Shown here one piece after another: positions 45,285-54,100 of a DNA stretch of 64,000 nucleotides. This DNA comes from Collinsella sp. Its GTDB lineage: Bacteria > Actinomycetota > Coriobacteriia > Coriobacteriales > Coriobacteriaceae. The notes beneath the pieces were generated by a model that worked only from the letters and a program-made list of their open reading frames with translations, was not told the origin of the DNA and did not search any database. Location of the stretch: the NCBI GenBank assembly GCA_031296755.1, contig JAUMMZ010000025.1:62001-126000 (forward strand), read 5' to 3'. Within the stretch, counting starts at the first letter, position 1. Each line of letters begins with the position of its first letter. Both the position numbers and the translations under genes were made by a program.

Positions 45285-46655
45285 TTACGCCACGCCGTCG
45301 CGGGCGAGCTCCTCGGCCAGCGCCTCGGCCGGCATGGCCATAATCGCGTCGAGCTCGGCGTCCACCTCGGGAATACTCTTCACTTTCAGCTTGCGTGCCA
45401 GGTTGCCGCGGCACATCACGTGCATTGGCTTACGCAGAGCGCGCAGGTCATCGAGCGGATTCTCGCGCGTCACCAGGATATCGGCGGCCTTACCGCACTC
45501 GATCGTACCGGTCTCGCCGCCCAGCCCCAGCAGCTCGGCATTGACTTGCGTAGCCGTATGCAGCGCAAACGCATTGCTCACGCCCACGTACTTGGCAAAA
45601 TAGGCCACCTCACGCCACATGTCGTACTGCGTCACAAACGGGCAGCTCGAGTCCGTGCCCAGGCCCACCCTAACACCAGCTTCCAGTGCGGCACGAGCGC
45701 TCTCGATGATGCCCGAGCACACAATGTCGCCGTTCTTCTTTTGCGTATCGGTCGAATGGGTCTTTTCCGGGTCGAGCAACACAAACGGCAGCGCCGGGCT
45801 GATGGTGCAGGTCACACTCGGCGCACGCCCCTCAAGCTGCGTACCCGCGGCGCCGCGGTATAGTTCCAGGATCTCGGGCGTCAACGGAGCGCCGTGCTCA
45901 ATCGTGTCAACGCCGGCCTCAAGCGCGGCCTTCACACCTTCGGTGCTCTCGACATGGGCCATGACCGGAAGGCCAACCTCGTGCGCCGCCTTGCACGCCG
46001 CTGCAGCAACCTCCACGGGCATACGCAGCACGCCCGGCTCGCCCACCTCGGTCGCGTCGAACACGCCACCCGTAACGAAAAGCTTAATGACGTCGGCACC
46101 GCGAGCATACAGGTCGCGCACCTGTTCGGCTGCCTCGGCGGGGCTGTTGGCCACCTGGGCGAACAAGCCCGCACCATGGCCCCCCGGCACCGTGACGCCC
46201 GTTCCCGGCGCCACCAGGCGAGGACCTTGATACTTACCGGCATCGATAGCATCGCGCACGGCCAGATCGGCAAATAGCGGGTCGCCCGCACCGCGCACCG
46301 TGGTCACGCCACTTGCCAGCTGTTGTTGGGCGCTGCCCTTAAGAATGTGACGCACGATGGCGCGCCCCACGGGATTATCGAGCTTTTTCATCAGCGCGCC
46401 CGCATCGCCCGCCGAAACCGGCTTGCCCGAGCCGCATAGATGCACATGCATATTGATGAGGCCTGGCATGAGATACGCCCCTGCCAGGTCGATGACCTCG
46501 GCACCTGCAGGCGCCTGCGCCACGGCACTCGGCCCCATCCACGTGATGAGACCGCGCTCAACGGCCACGGCCATGTCGGGCTGCGGCTCCATATGTTCCG
46601 AACCATCCAGGACGGTCGCATTGATAAACAACGTGGAACGATCGGCAGACGCCAT
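45285..46655 (-). CDS. Metal-dependent amidohydrolase (imidazolonepropionase/prolidase-like)
   Basis: A 456-residue amidohydrolase-superfamily enzyme. Metal ligands can be traced: LMPGLINMHVHL (HxH), the lysine region VIKLFVTGG, PVMAHVES, IEHGAPL and the late Asp in GLGTDSS. Close relatives act on Xaa-Pro or acyl-amino-acid bonds or on ring amides; the substrate cannot be fixed. The start at 46655 follows GGGAGGAGATCGAT. It is a single gene, with F7 after it and F1 array 2 before it. Confidence 0.82.
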   Translation of the reverse strand: MASADRSTLFINATVLDGSEHMEPQPDMAVAVERGLITWMGPSAVAQAPAGAEVIDLAGAYLMPGLINMHVHLCGSGKPVSAGDAGALMKKLDNPVGRAIVRHILKGSAQQQLASGVTTVRGAGDPLFADLAVRDAIDAGKYQGPRLVAPGTGVTVPGGHGAGLFAQVANSPAEAAEQVRDLYARGADVIKLFVTGGVFDATEVGEPGVLRMPVEVAAAACKAAHEVGLPVMAHVESTEGVKAALEAGVDTIEHGAPLTPEILELYRGAAGTQLEGRAPSVTCTISPALPFVLLDPEKTHSTDTQKKNGDIVCSGIIESARAALEAGVRVGLGTDSSCPFVTQYDMWREVAYFAKYVGVSNAFALHTATQVNAELLGLGGETGTIECGKAADILVTRENPLDDLRALRKPMHVMCRGNLARKLKVKSIPEVDAELDAIMAMPAEALAEELARDGVA

Positions 46656-46802
46656 ATCGATCTCCTCCCTCACGATTAACATGAACATTTGTCCATTATC
46701 GCCCAGGGATGGCTACGCGTGGATCACGTATCGGTCAACGGAAAGGAGACGAGCACGGAAAAATGGGGCCGAGCAGCTGCACAGACCATGCGCCAGGCAA
46801 AT

Positions 46803-46860
46803 ATCTCAATCTGTAACAGGTACGGGATAAAACGTCACCTTGCTGTTACAGATTGAGACA
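46803..46860. repeat. F1 array 2, unit 1 of 4
   Basis: ATCTCAATCTGTAACA and TGTTACAGATTGAGACA. The 485-bp gap 46656-47140 holds this four-unit array and the amidohydrolase upstream region. Confidence 0.95.
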
Positions 46861-46882
46861 TTCCGGCAAAGTCGCGTCCTTC

Positions 46883-46941
46883 AGTCTCGATCTGTAACAG
46901 GTAGACGGCTCAAACCCTTCTAGTTGTTACAGATCAAGATC
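46883..46941. repeat. F1 array 2, unit 2 of 4
   Basis: AGTCTCGATCTGTAACA and TGTTACAGATCAAGATC; the following linker CTTTCGACAACAG resembles one in array 3. Confidence 0.94.
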
Positions 46942-46963
46942 TTTCGACAACAGCCCCTTCCTT

Positions 46964-47022
46964 TGCCTCAATCTGTAACAGGTAGACCGGTTTTTAGCCG
47001 ATAGATGTTACAGATCAAGACA
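46964..47022. repeat. F1 array 2, unit 3 of 4
   Basis: TGCCTCAATCTGTAACA and TGTTACAGATCAAGACA; centre begins GGTAGACCGGTTTTT like unit 4 of array 3. Confidence 0.94.
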
Positions 47023-47043
47023 AACCAGCGGCGCCCAACCTTC

Positions 47044-47102
47044 CATCTCAATCTGTAACAGTTGCCGGGCAAAACGGCCCTCAGTTGTTACAGATCAAGA
47101 CA
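47044..47102. repeat. F1 array 2, unit 4 of 4
   Basis: CATCTCAATCTGTAACA and TGTTACAGATCAAGACA; ends 38 bp before the nuclease stop codon. Confidence 0.95.
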
Positions 47103-47140
47103 AACTCGACCAAAACAACCACAGGCGTCAGCTACACCCC

Positions 47141-48211
47141 TCAGCGACCGCACCACTGACGTCTCCATTCCTCAGCCAAATCAGCCCGCTGAGGAATACC
47201 CACCAGCCTCATCTTCTCGACCAGCTGGGCCGGATTCTTGAGCTCATCGAACGTAAACCTCAGCACCTTGTAACCGAGTAGCGTCAGATGAGATTCCCGC
47301 TGCCGTTCCGCCATGAACGGGACGACCGACTCCCAACCCTCACCGTTGCGCAAGGCATACTTCCCCTTTCCGTCGAGCTCCCCAATTACGCACACCCCAT
47401 CCTCGAGCCGCCAAAAATAGTCGACCCGAAACACCCGAGTCGGATCGAGCGGATCATGAAACTCCACCTGCAACTGCGGCACCGGAAAGCCGTACGCGAT
47501 GAAGAACGCCCGGAAGCGCGACTCGCCGCCGTTTTCGGACAGTCCGTCCGCATGCGATGCAATCACCTGCGCCCTGCGATACCCACGCCGACCTTCGCAA
47601 TCGGCGCGAAGCCGCTCACACAGTTCATCGCGCGACGAACCCTTCGCCCGCAAGGCAGAATCGGCAATTGCCAACCCATAGGAAAACGGCGCACGCAACA
47701 GGCAATCCTCCACCGTGCGCCAAAACGGCGTCACCCGCACACTGTCGACGCGCTCAAGTGCATCCGCCGTCTGCGGACGCAGCAACCTGCACCCACTGCT
47801 CAACGCCGCAGAGCAGCCCGTCTTAACAAGAAAACGCGGGCCGAGCAAATCATTGGGCACCTCCAGCCCCCACAGAAGTGCCGCGTCGTATCCCCAAAAC
47901 GCCCAATCGGGATGAAACTTCGCAAGCCCCTTGATGGTCCGCAGCGCCCGCTCCGACGGCGTCAACAAATCCCAATCATGTTGGAAGCAGAACAGGTACG
48001 GCTCGGGCTCCGCGATATCATCGGTCCCCACATGGCGCCTCAGCCACATGAGCTCGGCATTGTCGTGAGTTGCAAGCAGCGTACCTTGCTCCCCTGCCTC
48101 CGTGAGCCGCGCGAGCATCCTATTCCGCGCCAACGTGTTGCGAGTCGCATGTTTGTGTTTGAGAACGGTATTAGACACTTTCGTCACCACCACGTCAGAC
48201 AAATGGACCAT
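47141..48211 (-). CDS. PD-(D/E)XK nuclease (DUF559-like) with AbiEi-like N-terminal region
   Basis: A 356-residue protein. The C-terminal domain is a restriction-like fold of the DUF559/Vsr kind: a leading Glu helix (GESRFRAFF), then RVDYFW (D264) and GELDGKGKY (E278, D280, K282) and the closing SHLTLLGYKVLRFTFDEL (in part). The N-terminal half, with FHPDWAFWGYDAALLWGLEVP (quoted only in part: WGYDAALLWGLEVP), resembles AbiEi-type antitoxins and may bind DNA. No AbiEii toxin or methylase is adjacent. GGAGG lies 11 bp before the ATG at 48211; a GTG at 48217 is the alternative. The gene is alone and bracketed by two F1 arrays. Confidence 0.75.
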   Translation of the reverse strand: MVHLSDVVVTKVSNTVLKHKHATRNTLARNRMLARLTEAGEQGTLLATHDNAELMWLRRHVGTDDIAEPEPYLFCFQHDWDLLTPSERALRTIKGLAKFHPDWAFWGYDAALLWGLEVPNDLLGPRFLVKTGCSAALSSGCRLLRPQTADALERVDSVRVTPFWRTVEDCLLRAPFSYGLAIADSALRAKGSSRDELCERLRADCEGRRGYRRAQVIASHADGLSENGGESRFRAFFIAYGFPVPQLQVEFHDPLDPTRVFRVDYFWRLEDGVCVIGELDGKGKYALRNGEGWESVVPFMAERQRESHLTLLGYKVLRFTFDELKNPAQLVEKMRLVGIPQRADLAEEWRRQWCGR

Positions 48212-48236
48212 CGTCACCGTTGCCTCCGCTGACAAA

Positions 48237-48295
48237 TGTCTTGATCTGTAACAGGAAGACAGTCTTTGAGCCTCTAGTTGTTACAGAACAGGATC
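48237..48295. repeat. F1 array 3, unit 1 of 4
   Basis: TGTCTTGATCTGTAACA and TGTTACAGAACAGGATC. It begins 26 bp before the nuclease ATG, so the nuclease leader or promoter lies in the array (gap 48212-48569). Confidence 0.93.
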
Positions 48296-48315
48296 TTTCG
48301 GCAGCCGCCAACCTT

Positions 48316-48374
48316 TGTCTCAATCTGTAACAGGTAGGTCGAATTTGGGCCTGTAGATGTTACAGATTGAGACA
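48316..48374. repeat. F1 array 3, unit 2 of 4
   Basis: TGTCTCAATCTGTAACA and TGTTACAGATTGAGACA, perfect 17-bp arms. Confidence 0.95.
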
Positions 48375-48395
48375 TTCCCCCAACCAGGTGCCAAA

Positions 48396-48454
48396 CGTCT
48401 CGGTCTGTAACAGTTAGACGTTCTCCAGGCCCCCAAACGTTACAGATTTATACA
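48396..48454. repeat. F1 array 3, unit 3 of 4
   Basis: CGTCTCGGTCTGTAACA and CGTTACAGATTTATACA, the most diverged arms of the arrays. Confidence 0.92.
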
Positions 48455-48475
48455 AACCAGCGGCACCCAAGCGTT

Positions 48476-48534
48476 CGTCTCGATCTGTAACAGGTAGACC
48501 GGTTTTTTGTCCCTAAACGTTACAGATCGAGACA
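48476..48534. repeat. F1 array 3, unit 4 of 4
   Basis: CGTCTCGATCTGTAACA and CGTTACAGATCGAGACA; preceded by the linker AACCAGCGGCACCCAAG, nearly the same as between units 3 and 4 of array 2. Confidence 0.95.
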
Positions 48535-48569
48535 AATAGACACGCGGCGGCGCTGCGACAGCCCATCCC

Positions 48570-49277
48570 CTACTCCCACTCCTGCTCGTAGATGTTGAGG
48601 GACTTTACGTAGCGCCCCTGGGCGCCCATGATGTCGCGGACCAGACGCAAAAAGAAACTGATGCACGAGGTGTCAAAGCCGTCCTGCAGATCCTCGGGAT
48701 GCACCGCACCCGGTCCATCGACCGCCGTGTCACTCAGGCGCGCGATGTCATACAGGTAGAGCTGTCCCGCCGTCAGCCAGACATCGTCGACGCAGGCGAG
48801 GCGCACCGCAATCGCGCCGTCGCTCCAATGCTCCTTTTGCACGATATGCGGGTCGTAGACATCAAAGCGACGGTCGGTGCGCGTGTCCTTCAGCGCGACC
48901 ATACCAGTCACAGGATCCTTGTCCAAAATGCCAAAGCGCGAGAAATACTGCGTGTCGCGTACCTGCTCGAGCCGCTTGAGCGAGGCAGGCGAAAGCGATG
49001 TCGGCGGCTCTTCAACATACAGCTCGAGCAGCGTCTTGCCATGGCGATAGGGGCGCTCGAAGAGCAGCCAATCGGTAAATGCCATGTTGTAGGCCATGAT
49101 TTCGTTTTGCGAAGGCTCGGTGCAATAGCTGAGCCACGGGTCGACAATGATCTCGAACTGTTCGCGCGCCGGCTCCAAAAACTGGAACTTCCGCAGCATC
49201 CAAAAATGGGCCATGTCGGCAATATCGTTGCCGACGGCTTCGGCTAGCTGCGCTCGGTCTAAAGCGTGGTCAGTCAT
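48570..49277 (-). CDS. Conserved protein of unknown function
   Basis: A 235-residue soluble, acidic protein that I do not recognise. It is rich in aromatic residues, with segments such as AHFWMLRKFQFLEPAREQF and NMAFTDWLLFERPY, and has no signal peptide, membrane segment or known catalytic motif. The pattern of an N-terminal helical region and a beta-rich middle (RRFDVYDPHIV, AIAVRLACVDDVWLT) vaguely recalls proteins that accompany SEC-C zinc domains; that is a weak impression. TTGAGGAGGATGCC precedes the ATG. The coding style matches its neighbours. Confidence 0.7.
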   Translation of the reverse strand: MTDHALDRAQLAEAVGNDIADMAHFWMLRKFQFLEPAREQFEIIVDPWLSYCTEPSQNEIMAYNMAFTDWLLFERPYRHGKTLLELYVEEPPTSLSPASLKRLEQVRDTQYFSRFGILDKDPVTGMVALKDTRTDRRFDVYDPHIVQKEHWSDGAIAVRLACVDDVWLTAGQLYLYDIARLSDTAVDGPGAVHPEDLQDGFDTSCISFFLRLVRDIMGAQGRYVKSLNIYEQEWE

Positions 49278-49601
49278 GGCATCCTCCTCAAACTGATAGA
49301 CCTCAATTTGAGCTTACGAGGAGGGTGGTCGGCCACGACCAGCGCGGGCAAAATAGGCCTCCGGCTGCAAACCAGATGCTGACCAAACACTTGACGAAAA
49401 GGTTGACCGAATATGCGCGCCGCAAAGAAACGGCAGGCAGGCATAGACAACCGACCCGCCATTTTGAGCCAAACGCCCGCTGCCACCACAGAAACAGCAG
49501 AGCACCACAGGCGCAAACGTCGGCGAATGAACGCTCGAACGTCAGCAAACGAGCAAATCGGTCGCAAACCCGCAAGGAGTGTCCCCAACGACCAGACAAA
49601 A
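49278..49601. other. Intergenic stretch without a recognised gene
   Basis: About 320 bp with mixed composition. Only the start of repeat F4 (about 49575 onward) and the promoter region of the unknown gene at 48570 are suspected. No open frame with a ribosome binding site is seen. Confidence 0.5.
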
Positions 49602-49640
49602 AAGAACGTCCCCAACGACTAGTCGTTGGGGACGTTCTTA
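49575..49640. repeat. Repeat F4, copy 3, with a perfect 38-bp palindrome
   Basis: Bases 49602-49639 are an exact palindrome centred on ACTAGT; each half reads AAGAACGTCCCCAACGACT. Upstream GAGTGTCCCCAACGACCAG (49578-49596) gives the second half of the F4 pair in inverse orientation. It lies just after the gltD stop. Confidence 0.88.
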
Positions 49641-49650
49641 AATGACTGCT

Positions 49651-51132
49651 TTACAGCTCCAGCGCCTCGGCGACTTCGGCTGCGCAGGCCAGGGCATCGG
49701 CCATGGCGTTCACCACGAGCGAGCTGCCGTTGCGAGCATCACCCGCCACATACACCGGCGCGGCATCCGCGGCGACACCGTCCGTGCGAGCCGCGAGGTG
49801 CGAGCCCTCGACAGCCATCACGGGCAGCGGACGGCCAGCGGTGGCGACAGGCACGCGAACAGCGTCGAACACGCCATGCTCGGGACCGGTAAAGCCGCAG
49901 GCGATGAGCACCAGCTGCGCCGGCACCTCGTGCTCGGAGCCTACAATGCGCTCTGGCTTTCCTGCCGACCAGTCCAGATCGACCACGCGCAGACCCGCGG
50001 CCGCACCCTTCTTGTCCAACAGCACCTCGAGCGTATCCACGCCCCAGGCACGCATCTCGCCGCCCATCGCGGCGATAGCCTCCTGCTGGCCGTAGTCGGT
50101 CTTCTTCACGTTGGGCCACTGTGGCCAAGGGTTACTCGCTGTGCGCTTATCGGGCGCCGCCGGCAAGAACTCAAACTGGCGCACGCTGCGCGCACCTTGG
50201 CGCACCGCGGTACCCACGCAGTCGTTGCCGGTATCACCGCCGCCAATGACCACGACATCCAGACCGCGCGCGTCAATGGCGGGCTCGCCGCCGTCGAGCA
50301 CCGAGACGGTCGATGCCGTCAGGTAGTCCACGGCGTATACCACACCCGGGGCATCGATGTTCGCAGCCGAAAGCCCACGCGGGGCACGGGCGCCGGCAGC
50401 CACCACGACGGCGTCAAAGTCGTCGAGCTTGGCGGCAACCTTAGAATCGCTCACGTCGGCGTTCAGCTCAAACACAATGCCCAGCTCACGCATGAGCGCC
50501 ACGCGGCGCTCGACCACGGACTTCTCGAGCTTCATGTTGGGAATACCGTACATGAGCAGGCCACCCGGTCGGTCGTCGCGCTCAAACACCGTCACGCGGG
50601 CCCCGCGGCGAGCGAGCTCCCACGCGGCCACCAGACCGGCAGGGCCGGAGCCCACCACGGCAACCGTGGGCGCGCCCTCCCCCGCCGGCTCAAAGCGGCG
50701 CGGGCCGCCGTTGGCCCACTCGTGGTCGCTGATCGCGCGCTCGTTGTCGTGAATCGTCGTGGGCTGGCCGTCGACCGAGCCCAGGTTGCACGCGGCCTCG
50801 CACAGTGCCGGGCACACGCGGCACGTGAACTCAGGCATGGGCGAGGTGAGCGAAAGGCGCTCGGCTGCCTCGTCCCAGCGACCGCGGTACACCAGCTCAT
50901 TCCACTCGGGAATCAGGTTGTGCAGCGGGCAGCCGCTCGGGCGCGCCTTGCCAAAGCTCGCGCCCATCTGGCAAAACGCCACGCCGCACATCATGCAACG
51001 GCTCGCCTGGGCACGGCGCGCGTCGTCGTCGAGCTCCACGTACAGCGGATCGAAATCGCGGCTGCGCTCCTCCACGGGGCGAAGCTCGTGGGTCACGCGA
51101 TCGATATCAAGAAAAGCACCGGGCTTACCCAT
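49651..51132 (-). CDS. gltD: Glutamate synthase small subunit
   Basis: A 493-residue FAD- and Fe-S-containing subunit that feeds NADPH electrons to GltB. The Cys-rich N terminus (RCMMCGVAFC, TCRVCPALCEAAC) holds two 4Fe-4S clusters, followed by VAVVGSGPAGLVAA (FAD) and VVVIGGGDTGNDC (NADPH) and the C-terminal YVAGDARNGSSLVV. It starts 5 bp after the gltB stop and forms a two-gene operon with it. The NfnB-like half of the protein at 27930 is a distant relative but sits in a different context. Confidence 0.95.
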   Translation of the reverse strand: MGKPGAFLDIDRVTHELRPVEERSRDFDPLYVELDDDARRAQASRCMMCGVAFCQMGASFGKARPSGCPLHNLIPEWNELVYRGRWDEAAERLSLTSPMPEFTCRVCPALCEAACNLGSVDGQPTTIHDNERAISDHEWANGGPRRFEPAGEGAPTVAVVGSGPAGLVAAWELARRGARVTVFERDDRPGGLLMYGIPNMKLEKSVVERRVALMRELGIVFELNADVSDSKVAAKLDDFDAVVVAAGARAPRGLSAANIDAPGVVYAVDYLTASTVSVLDGGEPAIDARGLDVVVIGGGDTGNDCVGTAVRQGARSVRQFEFLPAAPDKRTASNPWPQWPNVKKTDYGQQEAIAAMGGEMRAWGVDTLEVLLDKKGAAAGLRVVDLDWSAGKPERIVGSEHEVPAQLVLIACGFTGPEHGVFDAVRVPVATAGRPLPVMAVEGSHLAARTDGVAADAAPVYVAGDARNGSSLVVNAMADALACAAEVAEALEL

Positions 51133-51137
51133 GGCAC

Positions 51138-54100
51138 TTACGCCTCCTTCTTGGTCGAAGCAACAGAGCTGGCAGCGGCAGTCGCAGCGTCAGCGGCGCC
51201 ACCCGCCACATCAAAGCGAGCGACATCCTCGGCACTCGCGCGACCGGTCACAATGTCAAACGCCAGCTCCTCGGCCTGCGCGTGCGTCTTGCCCGCGCCC
51301 TCGGCGGCGGCGACAATCGCCAGCACGCGCTCGTACTCGGTCGGGATGACCTTCACAAAATGCTTGCTCATCGTCTCAAAGCTGTAGAGCAGCTTAATGC
51401 CGCGCGGGCTCTGCGTTGCGTCCACGTGCTCCTGGATAAGCTTGCGGATCTGCGCCAGCTCGTCGGCCGTCGGGGCCTTGAGCTCAACGCTCTCGTGGTT
51501 CACGCGGGCATCGAGCGTGCCGTACTGGTCATAGACATAGGCCACACCGCCCGTCATGCCGGCGGCGAAGTTCTGCCCGACCTCGCCCAAAATGAGCGCC
51601 AGACCACCCGTCATGTACTCGCAGCCATGGTTGCCGCAGCCCTCGACCACCACGGTGGCGCCGGAGTTGCGCACGCCAAAGCGCTGACCAGCCAGGCCGT
51701 TAATGAAGCCGCGGCCGCTCGTGGCGCCAAAGAACGCAACGTTGCCCACGATGATGTTCTCGTCGAACTTGTAGGTTGCACGCGGGTTGGGGCGCACGGA
51801 GACCTCGCCGCCCGAAAGGCCCTTACCAAAGTAGTCGTTGGCGTCGCCGCACACGTTGAGCGTCACGCCGCGCGGCAGGAAGGCGCCAAAGCTCTGACCG
51901 GCCGAGCCATCGCAATCGATGGTGATGGAGCCGGCGGGCAGGCCCTCGGGATGTGCCTTGGTCACCGCATTGCCCAAGATGGTGCCAACGCAACGGTTGA
52001 CGTTGGCGATGTCGGCATGGAAACGAATCGGACGCAGGTGCGCACGGGCATCGGCCGTATAGGGGACAAACAGCGTAGAGTCGAGCGTCTTGCCGAGCTC
52101 GCTGTCCGCAGCCATCTGGGGCAGGAAGTGACGGCCGTCGGCACCCGGGATGTGGGCACCAAACTCACAGGTCGCGCTCGCCAGCACGGGCGACAGATCG
52201 AGCAGGTTGGCCTTGCGGTTGCCCGGCACCTCAATCTGGCGCAGGCACTCGGGATGGCCGACCATCTCGTCGATGGTGCGGAAGCCCAGGCGTGCCATGA
52301 CCTCGCGCAGCTGCTCGGCCACAAAGAGCATAAAGTGCTCAACGTGCTCGGGCTTGCCGCGGAAGCCGTGACGCAGACGGCAGTTCTGCGTGGCGATGCC
52401 GGCCGGGCAGGTGTCCTGCTGACAGTCGCGCTGCATGAGGCAGCCCATGGAGATGAGCGGCATGGTCGCAAAGCCAAACTCCTCGGCACCCAGCAGGCAG
52501 GCGACGGCGACGTCGGTACCGTCCATGAGCTTGCCGTCGGCCTCGAGCACCACGCGCGAGCGCAGGCCGTTTTGCAGCAGCGTCTGCTGAGCCTCGGCAA
52601 GGCCGAGCTCCAGCGGCAGGCCGGCGTGCCAAATGGAATCGCGAGCAGCGGCACCGGAACCGCCGTTGTGGCCACTAATCAAGATCTTGTCGGCAGCACC
52701 CTTGGCAACACCGGTAGCGATGGTGCCGACGCCGGCCTCGCTGACCAGCTTGACCGACACGCGTGCGCCGGGGTTGGCGTTCTTAAGGTCAAAGATGAGC
52801 TCTGCCAGGTCCTCGATGGAGTAAATATCATGGTGCGGCGGAGGTGAGATCAGGCCGATGCCGGGCGTGGACTGACGGACCTCGGCGATCCAGGGATAGA
52901 CCTTCTTGCCGGGCAGGTGACCGCCCTCGCCGGGCTTGGCGCCCTGGGCCATCTTGATCTGGATCTCGAAGGCGCTGCACAGATAGCGGCTCGTCACGCC
53001 AAAGCGCGCGCTTGCCACCTGCTTGATCGCGGAGTTCTTGGAGTCGCCGTTGGCCAGCGGGGTCTCGCGACGCGGGTCCTCGCCGCCCTCGCCCGAGTTG
53101 GAGCGTCCATGCAGACGGTTCATGGCGATGGCCATGCACTCGTGCGCTTCCTTGCTGATGGAGCCGTACGACATGGCGCCGGTGTTAAAGCGGCGGACGA
53201 TGTTGAGCGCGGGCTCCACCTCGTCGAGTGCCACCGGGGTGCGGCCGCTGGCATCAAAGTCGAGCAAGTCGCGCAGGCGCACGGCACGGCCGGTGCGGTG
53301 CAGGCGGGCGCTGTACTCCTTAAAGGTGTCGTAGCTGTCCTCGCGGCAGGCGGTCTGCAGCAGGCAGACGGTCTGCGGGTCGATCAGGTGATCCTCACCA
53401 CCGAACGGGCGCCACTTGGTCAGGCCCAGTGTGGGCAACTGATCGGGAGCCGGGCTCTTAAGAATGGCGAGCGCGGCGTCATAGCGCTCATTCTGCTCGC
53501 GCTCGACGTCTTCGACGCCCATGCCGCCCACACGGCTCACCGTGCCGACGAAGTACGCGTTGACGAACTCCGGCGTAAAGCCCACGGCCTCGAAGATCTG
53601 CGCCGAATGGTAGCTCTGTACCGTGGAGATGCCCATCTTGGACATGATGGAGACGATGCCCGCCGTCGCGGCCTTGTTGTAGTTGGCGATGCCCTGCTCG
53701 GCCGTCACATCCAAATCGCCGCGTGCCGCCAGATCGCGGATGCACGCATGTGCGTTGTACGGATAGATGCCGCTCGCGGAATAACCCACCAGCGCCGCAA
53801 AGTCGTGCGGGGAGACGGCGTCGCCGCACTCCACCACGATATCGGCAAAGGTGCGCACGCCAGCGCGGATCAGGTGATTGTGCACGCAGCCCACGGCAAG
53901 CAGCGACGGCACGGGCACCTCGCCCGCAGCGGCACGATCGCTCAGCACCACGATGTTCACGCCGTTGCGGACCGCAGCCTCAACGTCCTCGGCAAGCTGC
54001 TTGAGCGCAGCCTGCAGTGCGCCCTCGCCGGCGTCGCGGCGGTAGACGGCACGGAAGCGGCGAGTCTTAAAGCCCACGCGGTCAATCGCGCAAATGTGGT

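Noticed and set aside
47141..48211. AbiE type IV toxin-antitoxin system
   Set aside because: Only an AbiEi-like N-terminal part is seen, it is fused to a nuclease domain, and no AbiEii nucleotidyltransferase gene is adjacent.
46803..48534. Integron-type gene cassette with attC sites
   Set aside because: The arms do not contain the GTTRRRY core, no integrase is present, and attC sites are not tandem.
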